Shown piece by piece: positions 34,080 through 43,060 of a stretch of 64,000 nt of DNA. The stretch is taken from the NCBI RefSeq assembly GCF_009696615.1, contig NZ_VULO01000001.1:1-64000 (forward strand), in the 5' to 3' direction. Position 1 is the first letter of the stretch, and each line of letters opens with the position of its first letter. The position numbers and the translations under genes are program-made. Under the pieces are notes generated by a model, which had not been told where the DNA came from, made no database searches, and was given only the letters and a program-made list of their open reading frames with translations. The stretch comes from Scrofimicrobium canadense (GTDB taxonomy: Bacteria; Actinomycetota; Actinomycetes; Actinomycetales; Actinomycetaceae).

Positions 34080-35579
34080 TTGACTCGCACTCCCGCCAAG
34101 TTGATTCCTGAAGATTTTCCCGTGCTTCCAGGACTGGAAAAACTCGACGATCTTGAGGTTGTCCTTGACACCACTGATCAAGCACAAGCTATCGGATACC
34201 TGATTTTTGAAGACGCTCCGGTTCCAGAGGAGGCTGGCTTTTCAGCTGAACAACTCAAAGAACTTGGCTTCACACCGAAGACCGGTGAAGGACTTCTTCT
34301 TCCCAATCCTCATGGTGCGGATGTGATTGCACTAGGCGCAGGGAAGACACAAGACCTCGACGGCCCCGCGCTCCGTGATATTGCCGCGGCAGCAGTAAAC
34401 GCAGCAAAGAACGCATCACGGGTTGGCATCGTCGGATCGATCAAAGTTCCCCATGCAGCGCGGTACCTGGTAGAAGGAGCTCTCTTAGCTCGGTACCGAT
34501 ACGAGGCGCTTAAATCCGAGCCGAAACACACCCATCTGGAAAAACTGCTACTTCAGGGCTGCGACTCTACTTCCGCTGACGTGGAGACAGGAAGAAACCT
34601 AGCACGCGCAACAGTCATTGCACGTGATCTCACCAACACGCCTCCCGGGTACCTCACCGCGCGCGACCTGGCGGAAGCAGCAGCGAATCTCGCTCAGCAG
34701 CATCAACTGGGCATCGAAATATTTGACAACGACGCCTTGATTGAGATGGGATGCGGCGGCCTCCTTGGAGTCAACCGGGGCTCCTACGAGCCTGCACGCC
34801 TCATCAAACTGCATTACAGCCCCAGTGACCCCGTGGCTCACATTGGGCTGGTGGGTAAAGGCATCACGTATGATTCGGGCGGGGTCAGCCTGAAGCCTTC
34901 AGACCAGTTCCACCAGGTCATGAAGATGGATATGGGCGGCGCCGCGGCAATCCTTGGCGCAATGAGCTCACTACCAGCCACTCAAGCGCAGGTTGAAGTG
35001 ACTGCATGGCTGCTCTGCACAGACAATATGATTTCAGGGGACGCATACCGGCTGGGTGATGTTCTCACTGCAGCAGATGGTACTACTGTTGAGGTCAAGA
35101 ACACTGATGCCGAAGGCCGCCTTGTGCTCATGGATGGCCTTTCTCTAGCGGCGCAGGAAGACCTCGACGCGATCATTGATGTTGCCACGCTCACCGGCGC
35201 GGCAATTGTGGCATTGGGACAGGACCTCGCCGCCACTTTCACCAACGATGACGCGCTTGCGGCTATCGTCACTGAGGCTTCTACGAACACGGGCGAGGAA
35301 ACCTGGCGGCTTCCCCTTGAACAAAAATATCGGTCGCAACTGGATTCGCTTGTTGCGGACATATCGAATGTGGGGGGCACCCGCTTTGGTGGAGCGATCG
35401 TAGCGGCGCTTTTCCTGCAGCATTTTGTGGGGGATACTCCGTGGGTGCATGTCGATATTGCCGGCCCCATGAACCAAGAGAAACCAGAAGGCTGGCGCCC
35501 CGCCGGTGCTACCGGATTCGGGGCGCGCCTCCTTCTCGATGTTATTGAGAATTACGCGTCAGCAGATACTTCCAACTGA
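34080..35579 (+). CDS. pepA: Leucyl aminopeptidase (M17)
   Basis: Cytosolic two-metal aminopeptidase of 499 residues that removes N-terminal amino acids from peptides. Metal-binding and catalytic stretches are VGKGITYDSGGVSLKPS, MKMDMGGAAAILG and the signature NTDAEGRLVLMDGL. The N-terminal macro-like domain is present. The TTG start at 34080 has GGAGG six bases upstream. The 3' end overlaps metE, which converges on it, by 28 bases. Confidence 0.95.
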   Translation: MTRTPAKLIPEDFPVLPGLEKLDDLEVVLDTTDQAQAIGYLIFEDAPVPEEAGFSAEQLKELGFTPKTGEGLLLPNPHGADVIALGAGKTQDLDGPALRDIAAAAVNAAKNASRVGIVGSIKVPHAARYLVEGALLARYRYEALKSEPKHTHLEKLLLQGCDSTSADVETGRNLARATVIARDLTNTPPGYLTARDLAEAAANLAQQHQLGIEIFDNDALIEMGCGGLLGVNRGSYEPARLIKLHYSPSDPVAHIGLVGKGITYDSGGVSLKPSDQFHQVMKMDMGGAAAILGAMSSLPATQAQVEVTAWLLCTDNMISGDAYRLGDVLTAADGTTVEVKNTDAEGRLVLMDGLSLAAQEDLDAIIDVATLTGAAIVALGQDLAATFTNDDALAAIVTEASTNTGEETWRLPLEQKYRSQLDSLVADISNVGGTRFGGAIVAALFLQHFVGDTPWVHVDIAGPMNQEKPEGWRPAGATGFGARLLLDVIENYASADTSN

Positions 35580-37831
35580 GCCCGGACGGTGGCCGTGGCC
35601 CGCACCAGGTTTTCCAGGGACGGAATTACTTCCTGGTAGGTGCGGGTCTTGAGGCCGCAGTCGGGATTGGACCAGAGCCGCTGGGCAGGCACTGCCTCAG
35701 CGGCCAATGCCAGTAGTTCAGTAATTTGTTCCTCGGTGGGGATCTGTGGCGAATGAATGTCATAGACGCCAGGTCCAATCCCACGATCGAAGCCGGTTGC
35801 CGCCAACTCTGGCAAAACTTCCATGTGTGAACGCGCTGCTTCGAGTGAGGTAACGTCGGCATTGAGGTCGTCAATGGCAGAAATGACATCGCCAAACTCT
35901 GAATAACACAGATGGGTATGAATTTGAGTATCTGGCCGCACCCCAGAGGTAGCCAGGCGGAACGAACCAATCGACCACTCGAGATATTCCTGCTGGTCCT
36001 CTAGGCGCAACGGCAGCAGCTCACGCAAAGCCGGCTCATCTACTTGGATGATTCCTATTCCAGCCGACTCCAAGTCGCCAACTTCCTCGCGCAAAGCCAG
36101 TCCTACCTGGTCTGCGACTTCACCCAGGGGCAGGTCTTCGCGTACGAAGGACCACGCCAGGATTGTCACCGGGCCGGTGAGCATACCTTTGACAGGTTTA
36201 TCAGTAAGAGATTGCGCGAAAGTGGACCACGATACTGTGATAGGGGCAGAACGTGAGACATCGCCCCATAGTACAGAGGGCCTGGTGCAGCGGGAGCCAT
36301 AGGATTGGACCCAGCCATGCTTGGTGGTAGTGAATCCCTCGAGATTTTCTGCGAAGTACTGGACCATATCATTGCGTTCGGGCTCGCCATGTACCAGAAC
36401 ATCGAGTCCCAGTTTTTCTTGCAACGCAATGACCGAGCGGATTTCGTCTTCCAAACGTGCGCGGTACTGATCCTCATTTAGCTCACCCTTGGCATGGAGT
36501 GCTCGGGCTTGCCGAATCTGCGGTGTCTGGGGGAAAGACCCAATTGTTGTGGTGGGGATAGCCGGAAGTGAAAAGCGTTGTGCTTGGGCATCAGCTCGCA
36601 GGGAGTACGGTGCGCGCTCTCGGTCGGCCTGAGTCACCGCGGCGGTAGCTTCCCGAATGGCCTTCACACTCACGCCGGGTGCCTCGTGGCGTCGTTTATG
36701 TGCCGCATCGGCGAGGGCAAGCTCAGCCGATACTGCATCGCGGCCCTCATCAAGTCCGCGGGCCAATGTGACAATTTCTGCAACCTTCTGATCGGCGAAA
36801 GCAGTCCACAGTGCTAGGTCTTCGCTTTCCCAGTTTTCACGTGAAGCGTCATAGGGAACATGCTGCAACGATGTGGACGAGGCAACGCTCACCTCGCCTG
36901 GAAGAGAAGCCAGCCTCGACAATGCGCCGGAAAGATCGGCGCGCCAAATATTGCGACCATTGACGATGCCGGCCACGAGAACCTTGTTGCCCCACGTTTG
37001 AGGCTGCGTTCCGTGGACAAGGTCGACATGAATAGCCTCCACATCGGTCTCACTTAGGGTCTCTATCGCCGAGACGGCCTCACCATAGGGTGTGGTGACC
37101 AGAATACTGGGCCGTTTGCCGCTGGTGAGGCGGCGGTATGCGTGCAGCAATACATTCTGAAGTTCTTCGGTTGTGATGCCTAGATTGTCGGAGGTGACGC
37201 CTGGCTCATCCAATTGCACCCAGGGAACACCGGCAGCGTAGAGCTGATGGAGTACCTCGGCGTATACATCGATGACATCATCAAGTCGGTCCAGAGGGTT
37301 GTAGCCGTCAATTCCTTTGGCGAGGAGAAGGTACGTTACCGGGCCAACAAGCGTCGGGCGAACCGTAATTCCCGCTTCTTTAGCTTCGCGATAGAGGTCC
37401 AGTGGAGCATTGTGAGTCAAAGAAATTGGGGTATGCGCATCGATCTCAGGTACTAGGTAGTGATAGTTCGTGTTGAACCATTTGGTCATTTCTAAGGCAG
37501 CCGCACCTTGGTGACCACGCGCAAGAGCAAAATACAGGTCCAACGGTTCGATGTCGAAATCGCGGAAACGCTCTGGAATCGCCCCAAGAAGGGCAGTCAC
37601 GTCGAGAACCTGGTCGTAGTAGGAGAAGCTGGCAGGTATTGCCGCCTCGACAGTAGACAGTCCTAGATCGGATAGGCGTTCATAGGACTGCAGGCGCAGG
37701 CGCGCTGCTGCCGATTGGAGTTGGTCCCTTTCAGATTTTCCAGCCCAGTATGACTCGAGGGCACGTTTGAGCTCACGGTCGGGGCCGATCCGTGGATATC
37801 CGACAATTGTGGCTGAGGGAAAGGTTGACAT
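35552..37831 (-). CDS. metE: Cobalamin-independent methionine synthase
   Basis: Transfers a methyl group from methyl-tetrahydrofolate polyglutamate to homocysteine. The 759-residue protein has both barrels of the family; the zinc ligands are in QIHTHLCYSEF and in NPDCGLKTRTYQEV near the C-terminus, and IGSFPQTPQIRQAR begins the second barrel. It starts 8 bases after metF, so metF-metE are one operon: MetF makes the methyl donor that MetE uses. Confidence 0.96.
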   Translation of the reverse strand: MSTFPSATIVGYPRIGPDRELKRALESYWAGKSERDQLQSAAARLRLQSYERLSDLGLSTVEAAIPASFSYYDQVLDVTALLGAIPERFRDFDIEPLDLYFALARGHQGAAALEMTKWFNTNYHYLVPEIDAHTPISLTHNAPLDLYREAKEAGITVRPTLVGPVTYLLLAKGIDGYNPLDRLDDVIDVYAEVLHQLYAAGVPWVQLDEPGVTSDNLGITTEELQNVLLHAYRRLTSGKRPSILVTTPYGEAVSAIETLSETDVEAIHVDLVHGTQPQTWGNKVLVAGIVNGRNIWRADLSGALSRLASLPGEVSVASSTSLQHVPYDASRENWESEDLALWTAFADQKVAEIVTLARGLDEGRDAVSAELALADAAHKRRHEAPGVSVKAIREATAAVTQADRERAPYSLRADAQAQRFSLPAIPTTTIGSFPQTPQIRQARALHAKGELNEDQYRARLEDEIRSVIALQEKLGLDVLVHGEPERNDMVQYFAENLEGFTTTKHGWVQSYGSRCTRPSVLWGDVSRSAPITVSWSTFAQSLTDKPVKGMLTGPVTILAWSFVREDLPLGEVADQVGLALREEVGDLESAGIGIIQVDEPALRELLPLRLEDQQEYLEWSIGSFRLATSGVRPDTQIHTHLCYSEFGDVISAIDDLNADVTSLEAARSHMEVLPELAATGFDRGIGPGVYDIHSPQIPTEEQITELLALAAEAVPAQRLWSNPDCGLKTRTYQEVIPSLENLVRATATVRAQLEVSADA

Positions 37832-37839
37832 GGTTTCTC

Positions 37840-38730
37840 CTAAATGGTTTCCGGCTTGATAAGGTTGGCGGCTGCTAAAACCTGCAGGGTGGGTTTAGCT
37901 TGGTTGAAAGTGTAAAGATGGACTCCGGGTGCCCCAGCAGCAAGAATTCGTTCTATCACCCGGCCGCTTTCGGCAATGCCGAGAGATGCAGGATCCGCTG
38001 CGTTTTCTAGAGCATCCATGAAGAGTGGGTCCGGCGCCACACCGGTGAGCTCGGCAACTCGGCGTAGACGCCGAGGATGGGTTGCTGGGAGTATGCCAGC
38101 CAAGATAGGGATGGTCACTCCGGCTTGGCGCGCTTCGTCCACGAAGTTCAGGTAGATGTCGGCATCGTAAAACAGCTGGGTGATGGCAAAGCTGGCACCC
38201 GCGGCCTGTTTGACGAGGAGGCGTTCTACTTCTTGGGTTGGTGTGGTTCCTGCTGCTGGGTTTCCTGCCGGAAACGTTGCAACGGAAACAATGAGTGGGG
38301 CAACTGCGGAACGCAAGGCGGCAGATGCGGATTCGGCACACCGCAGGGCTTCACGCGAACGCAAGAGAGCGATGAGCTCAATTGAGGATTTCAAAGCGTC
38401 TGGAGATGCCGCCCGGCCCTGGGGCTGGTCGCCTCGTAAAGCTAAGAATGAGCGAACTCCACTAGCAAGGTATGAATCGATAACCTCCGTGGTTTCCGTG
38501 CGCGAAGCGCCGACACATGTGAGGTGCGCTAGGGGGCGGATCGGAGCCTGCCGCACTAGGCGGGCCGTCACGGCATGTGCGGTGTCGCGATTATGCCCGC
38601 CAGCGCCATATGTGACAGAGACAAAGTCGGGGTGAACAGCAACTAAGTTGTCGACAGTCTCCCAGAAGGAGGGATCATCGCAAGAGGTGCGCGGAGGCAT
38701 GAGTTCGAAAGAAATTGTGGGGGTTGACAT
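37840..38730 (-). CDS. metF: Methylenetetrahydrofolate reductase
   Basis: FAD barrel enzyme of 296 residues that reduces 5,10-methylene- to 5-methyl-tetrahydrofolate. It begins ISFELMPPRT, with the catalytic Glu, and has FVSVTYGAGG, FLALRGDQPQGR and AITQLFYDADIYLNFV, all typical. First gene of the metF-metE operon, with a 187-base leader upstream that may hold an attenuator. Confidence 0.94.
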   Translation of the reverse strand: MSTPTISFELMPPRTSCDDPSFWETVDNLVAVHPDFVSVTYGAGGHNRDTAHAVTARLVRQAPIRPLAHLTCVGASRTETTEVIDSYLASGVRSFLALRGDQPQGRAASPDALKSSIELIALLRSREALRCAESASAALRSAVAPLIVSVATFPAGNPAAGTTPTQEVERLLVKQAAGASFAITQLFYDADIYLNFVDEARQAGVTIPILAGILPATHPRRLRRVAELTGVAPDPLFMDALENAADPASLGIAESGRVIERILAAGAPGVHLYTFNQAKPTLQVLAAANLIKPETI

Positions 38731-38917
38731 GGGGGCTCCAAGTAAGAGGGGTGCCCTATTGGGCGTAGCTGGCTGAGGTCAGATTGAGCTACGCATTCGC
38801 ATTCGCGCGCATACGACGCCCTGAGGCGCGGGGGATGCGGCATGCGATGTCATGGAGACAACCATGCCTGGTGCAGACCTACCTTGTCAGTGGTGTCTCA
38901 TAAAATGGGACGGACGA
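38731..38917 (-). promoter_or_regulatory. metF leader with candidate leader peptide and hairpin
   Basis: Between lysA and metF, the minus strand has TTTTAT/TATGAG as a likely -10 near 38890-38898. A small frame starts at ATG 38865 (or in-frame ATG 38853) and stops at 38779; the peptide ends CARMRMRSSI, with two Met codons close together. Its last codons enter a hairpin with perfect 8-base arms GCGTAGCT (38787-38794) and AGCTACGC (38763-38770). This layout is that of a ribosome-controlled leader. I do not recognise a SAM riboswitch. Confidence 0.45.
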
Positions 38918-40153
38918 CTAGAGGGTGAGGGTTGCGAAGTAATCGTCGAGTGTTTCTGCGCGGCGAATTAACTGGGGTGTGCCGTCGGCGCGGATGAGAA
39001 CTTCTGCGGCGCGGAGCTTGCCATTGTAGTTGTATCCCATGGATCGCCCGTGAGCCCCAGCGTCGTGGATGATGAGGATGTCGCCTGGAGAGACTTCCGG
39101 GAGCCTTCGGTCAATGGCAAATTTGTCATTGTTTTCGCATAGTGATCCCACGACATCGACGAGGGTGGTGCCATCTTCGTCTTCTCGCCCGGCTACGGTG
39201 ATGTGGTGGTAGGCACCGTACATTGCCGGTCTCAGCAAGTCCGAGGCGCTGGCATCGACACCCACGTAGCGCTTGTAGCTGTCTTTAATGTGGCGCACGC
39301 GGGTGACTAATATGCCTGCTGGGCCAGCGATGTAGCGTCCCAATTCTGTAAAGAGCGCTGGCTCCAATCCAGCCGGAGAGAGGATGGCCGCATACACTTT
39401 CTGAACGCCCAAGCCAATAGCGTGAATGTCGAGTGGTTCTTCATCTTCGCGGTAGGGGATACCAACGCCTCCCCCGAAGTTCACGAACTCCAGTTCGATC
39501 CCAAGTCGATTCTTGATTTCTACTGCCAACGTAAATACTTCGCGCGCAAGTTCTGGATAGTAGGTGGGATTGAGGGAGTTTGAGCCTGCCATGCAATGGA
39601 CACCGAAACGGCGCGCTCCACGCTGCTGGAGTGAGGCAAGGGCAGTGAAAATCTGCTCCCTAGTCATGCCAAACTTGGCTTCACGGGCGTGTCCCATGAT
39701 GAGGTTTTGGGTCCCGATCTCGTGGTCAGGAGCGTAACGAACGCAGACAAGGTCAGGTATCCCGGCAGTCTCATCTAAAAAGTCCACTAAATTCAGCGCG
39801 TCGAGATTGATGATAGCCCCAAGTTTGCGTGCCAGGACAAATTCTTCAGCAGGGGTGTTGTTCGAGGTGAACATGAGGTCTTCGCCCGTCAGACCAATGC
39901 TATTGGCCATGATGAGTTCAGCTTCGGATGCACAGTCTGCTCCGCATCCTAACTGGCGAAGAACGTCCAGAACCGCAGGGTTGGGCAGTGCTTTCACAGC
40001 GAAGTATTCGCGAAAGCCCTTATTCCAACTGAAAGCCTCTTGGAGATCGCGAACTCGCTGGTGAAGAGTGCTCTCATCGTAGAGGTAGAAAGGTGTAGGA
40101 AACTGCGCCAGGGCAGCATCAAGCGCATCTGGACTACAAGGGGAGGCTTTCAT
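38918..40153 (-). CDS. lysA: Diaminopimelate decarboxylase
   Basis: PLP enzyme of 411 residues that decarboxylates meso-diaminopimelate to lysine. The PLP lysine is in EYFAVKALPNPAV, the phosphate-binding glycines in FVNFGGGVGIPY, and the other active-site Cys in VGSLCENNDKFA. The CENND form and IIHDAGAHGRSMGYNYNGKL resemble the LysA of Firmicutes more than the usual actinobacterial CESxD form. It follows the deacetylase by 5 bases. Confidence 0.93.
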   Translation of the reverse strand: MKASPCSPDALDAALAQFPTPFYLYDESTLHQRVRDLQEAFSWNKGFREYFAVKALPNPAVLDVLRQLGCGADCASEAELIMANSIGLTGEDLMFTSNNTPAEEFVLARKLGAIINLDALNLVDFLDETAGIPDLVCVRYAPDHEIGTQNLIMGHAREAKFGMTREQIFTALASLQQRGARRFGVHCMAGSNSLNPTYYPELAREVFTLAVEIKNRLGIELEFVNFGGGVGIPYREDEEPLDIHAIGLGVQKVYAAILSPAGLEPALFTELGRYIAGPAGILVTRVRHIKDSYKRYVGVDASASDLLRPAMYGAYHHITVAGREDEDGTTLVDVVGSLCENNDKFAIDRRLPEVSPGDILIIHDAGAHGRSMGYNYNGKLRAAEVLIRADGTPQLIRRAETLDDYFATLTL

Positions 40154-40158
40154 GCCTC

Positions 40159-41256
40159 CTATTGTCCCCTATTGAGGTGAGTCAGTGCGATCAATAGTCT
40201 CAGTCCGGACTCCAAGGCCGCCTCGTCAAAGTCAAATGTTTGCGAGTGGAGCGCGTCAGGGCGTCCGGTTCCCACGAAAAAGAATACCCCAGGAGCTTCC
40301 CGCTGATAAAAGCTGAAATCTTCACCTGTCATGGGCGGCTCTTCAAGTACCGTAATGGGAATCCCCAACGAGGTTACCTGATCGAACAAGTCAGCGTCGT
40401 TGATGACGGCTGGGTATCCGGCCGTCAAAGAGATTTCGACTTCGCAGCCTGTTTCCTTCTCAACTTCTGCTGCTGTATCGGTGAGAAGCTGAATGAGTGC
40501 TTCGTGGTCATCGTCAGAAAAGGACCGGAGTGTGCCAGCAACGGTAGCGCTACCGGCAACGATATTGCCTACCGTTCCGGATTTGAGCAAACCGAAGCGC
40601 AGTAGTTGTAACGGGTCGTTGGGGACTCGATCGGCCAGGCGCGATACAAGAAGCGAACCGGCAAGAAGTGCATCGGCTCCCTCGTGTGCTTTGGCAATGT
40701 GAACTGATTTTCCGGTGATTTTTACGTGAACCTCGCAGCAGCGGGCCATGAGTGGTCCGGGTCGGCTGACAATCTGGCCAGCGGCGAAACCAGGCCACAT
40801 GTGCAGGCCATATACCGATTGCACGTTGAACCGAGAGAAGATTCCCGATGCGCATATGGGTTCGGCACCGCCGGTGGTTTCTTCTGCTGGCTGGAAGATT
40901 ACCAGTACGTTATGCGGCAGCGTATCGATGTGTTCGGACACGTAATCGCATAAGGCCAATGCCATTGCCATATGGCCGTCGTGGCCGCAAGCATGCATGC
41001 GGCCCTCATGCAAAGATCTTCCCACGCGTTCGGTGCTTTCGGTGGTGGGGAGGGCATCCATGTCGGCGCGAAACGCGACCGTGGATGCTGCCCCCGCGTC
41101 AAAGAATATGCAGACCGATGAAGGGGCTGGTTCAATGACGAGCCCCGGCAACGTGTGCAGATGATCTTTTACGTAGGCAAGAGTCTTGGGTAGGTCGAAA
41201 CCGAGCTCAGGTATCTGATGCAGGTCGCGCCGATATTGGACAACAGGTGACGTCAT
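40159..41256 (-). CDS. M20 amidohydrolase, probable N-acetyldiaminopimelate deacetylase
   Basis: A 365-residue metallo-hydrolase of the M20 family. HACGHDGHMAMAL and FQPAEETTGGAEPI hold metal ligands and the general base; HMWPGFAAGQI and MTGEDFSFYQ are also typical. Proteins of this family remove acetyl from amino acids or open auxin-like amides. Between lysA and dapB-dapH, its most likely substrate is N-acetyl-L,L-diaminopimelate. This is inference from the cluster; aminoacylase or hippurate-hydrolase activity would look the same. Confidence 0.8.
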   Translation of the reverse strand: MTSPVVQYRRDLHQIPELGFDLPKTLAYVKDHLHTLPGLVIEPAPSSVCIFFDAGAASTVAFRADMDALPTTESTERVGRSLHEGRMHACGHDGHMAMALALCDYVSEHIDTLPHNVLVIFQPAEETTGGAEPICASGIFSRFNVQSVYGLHMWPGFAAGQIVSRPGPLMARCCEVHVKITGKSVHIAKAHEGADALLAGSLLVSRLADRVPNDPLQLLRFGLLKSGTVGNIVAGSATVAGTLRSFSDDDHEALIQLLTDTAAEVEKETGCEVEISLTAGYPAVINDADLFDQVTSLGIPITVLEEPPMTGEDFSFYQREAPGVFFFVGTGRPDALHSQTFDFDEAALESGLRLLIALTHLNRGQ

Positions 41257-41293
41257 AGGACTAGCTTACCCGTGGCATGTCATACTGAAGGGC

Positions 41294-42010
41294 GTGAGAA
41301 TAATGCTGTGTGGATATGGCCAAATGGGGCGAATGCTGGCAGGACTGATCGAAGAATCAGATGACCTGGAACTGGCCAAAGTAATAGATGCTGATAATGT
41401 GGCAGATCTCGAGGGGGACGCCGACTATTCGGCGGATGTCATCATTGACTTTTCGTCCCCCGCGATTTTTGACGCCCTCGCAAAATACGTACGCCGAACC
41501 GGTACCGCCCTTGTTTCTGGAACGACCGGATATGAAGATCAGGGCGAAGCAATCAAAGCTTTAGGTGAGTATGCTCCTGTGATCTACACCGAAAACTATT
41601 CGGTGGGTATCAACGTGATGGCGCAGGCGGTAGCTCTCCTAGGAAAACTGTTGAGTCCCAGCTTCGACGTTGAAATATCTGAGACGCATCACCGCTACAA
41701 AAAAGATGCTCCCTCGGGAACTGCGCAGCTACTTCTCCGTGCGGTCGGCGGCGACGCCGATCTCACCTACGGTCGCAGCCCCAACGACGGGCCTCGACAG
41801 CCAGGTCAGGTTGGGATGCATTCGCTTCGTGGGGGCACAGTGCCAGGAGAACACACAGTGGCCTTCTTTGGTGAAGACGAGGTCGTGGAGATTACCCACC
41901 GCGCGTTTTCTCGTCGCATTTTTGCTCTGGGCGCCCTCACCGCCGCCCGTAGCCTGGTGGGCCACACGCCTGGCACCTATACTTTCGCACAACTACTAGA
42001 GGACAACTAA
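41294..42010 (+). CDS. dapB: Dihydrodipicolinate reductase
   Basis: NAD(P)H-dependent reductase of the lysine/diaminopimelate path, 238 residues. [14 protein letters not shown] binds the nucleotide, FSSP and SGTTGY follow, and the catalytic loop is [15 protein letters not shown]. At under 240 residues, it is of the short, Firmicutes-like kind. It is divergent from the deacetylase gene with only 37 bases between, and 5 bases before dapH. Confidence 0.94.
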   Translation: MRIMLCGYGQMGRMLAGLIEESDDLELAKVIDADNVADLEGDADYSADVIIDFSSPAIFDALAKYVRRTGTALVSGTTGYEDQGEAIKALGEYAPVIYTENYSVGINVMAQAVALLGKLLSPSFDVEISETHHRYKKDAPSGTAQLLLRAVGGDADLTYGRSPNDGPRQPGQVGMHSLRGGTVPGEHTVAFFGEDEVVEITHRAFSRRIFALGALTAARSLVGHTPGTYTFAQLLEDN

Positions 42011-42015
42011 AGATC

Positions 42016-42705
42016 ATGAGTATGAACGCCGAAGAAATCATTGCTTACATCTCTCAGGCAAAGAAAGTAACCCCGGTCAAGCTCTACGTGAAAACGTCTA
42101 AACCAATCGATTTTGGGAGTGCCAAGGTTTTTGGTGACGTCGTTTTTGGCGATTGGGCTGAACTAGCTCCGATACTGGAAGCCAATGCTGACGCGATCGA
42201 CGACCTCGTAGTGGAAAATGATCGCCGCAATTCGGCCATCCCCCTGCTCGATATGAAACCTTTCGAGGCTCGCATTGAACCGGGCGCACTCATCCGTGAA
42301 CAGGTAGAAATTGGGAAGAACGCCGTCATCATGATGGGCGCCATCATCAACATAGGGGCCGTGATTGGTGAGGGCACCATGATTGACATGGGAGCAATTT
42401 TGGGAGGCCGCGCCACCGTCGGCAAGAACTGTCACGTCGGTGCAGGTGCCGTATTAGCCGGTGTCATCGAGCCAGCTTCTGCCACCCCGGTCATCATTGA
42501 AGACGGGGTGATGATTGGTGCTAATGCTGTAGTGCTTGAGGGGTGCCGAGTCGGAGAGGGCTCCGTTGTGGCAGCTGGGGCCATCGTGGTCGAGGACGTT
42601 CCGGCGGGAGTCGTGGTGGCCGGAGCACCCGCGCGGGTCATCAAGAAAAAAGACGATAAAACGTCATCGAAGACAGGCCTTGTAGAAGAGTTGCGCACGC
42701 TCTAA
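42016..42705 (+). CDS. dapH: Tetrahydrodipicolinate N-acetyltransferase
   Basis: Acetylates tetrahydrodipicolinate in the acetylase variant of diaminopimelate synthesis. The 229-residue protein has the short N-terminal domain ([20 protein letters not shown]), [17 protein letters not shown] and a left-handed beta-helix of hexapeptide repeats ([20 protein letters not shown] onward), almost word for word the Bacillus-type DapH. Actinobacteria mostly use the succinylase or dehydrogenase routes, so this gene points to gene transfer. Confidence 0.93.
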   Translation: MSMNAEEIIAYISQAKKVTPVKLYVKTSKPIDFGSAKVFGDVVFGDWAELAPILEANADAIDDLVVENDRRNSAIPLLDMKPFEARIEPGALIREQVEIGKNAVIMMGAIINIGAVIGEGTMIDMGAILGGRATVGKNCHVGAGAVLAGVIEPASATPVIIEDGVMIGANAVVLEGCRVGEGSVVAAGAIVVEDVPAGVVVAGAPARVIKKKDDKTSSKTGLVEELRTL

Positions 42706-42724
42706 GGTCTGGCACCATTGGTCT

Positions 42725-43060
42725 ATGAGTGAAAAACATGAAGATCGAGCGGTTCGGCGTGTCGAGAAAAAAGTAGCGAAGAGCACTCGCCGCGCTGAAG
42801 ACGCCACCCAAGAGTTAGCTGAGACCATGGTTCAGGCAGAGTCGAAAGTCGAAGTTGCATTCGCGCGGGCGGAAGAAAAACTAGAACGAGGCGAAGACGA
42901 AAAGAGGGTCAGCAAAGCCTTTACCCACGCGTACCAGGTTGAAGAGCGTGAAGAACGACGCGTAGAAAAGGCGACTCAGAAGGCCGCAGAGAAAATTACT
43001 CGATCTGCAGACAAAGCCTCTCAGGCCATTGAGAACTTAGGGCCGCGTGAGACCCAATAA
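42725..43060 (+). CDS. Small charged coiled-coil protein
   Basis: A 111-residue protein made of heptad-like, Glu/Lys/Arg/Ala-rich helix from start to end (VEKKVAKSTRRAEDATQELA and REERRVEKATQKAAEKITRS). No signal or membrane segment. No family recognised. It lies 19 bases after dapH and its end overlaps the convergent oxidoreductase gene by 24 bases. The even codon use and neat fit support a real gene. Confidence 0.6.
   Translation: MSEKHEDRAVRRVEKKVAKSTRRAEDATQELAETMVQAESKVEVAFARAEEKLERGEDEKRVSKAFTHAYQVEEREERRVEKATQKAAEKITRSADKASQAIENLGPRETQ

Noticed and set aside
38731-38917. SAM riboswitch before metF
   Set aside because: I could not find the conserved core of any SAM riboswitch class; a leader peptide with hairpin fits better.
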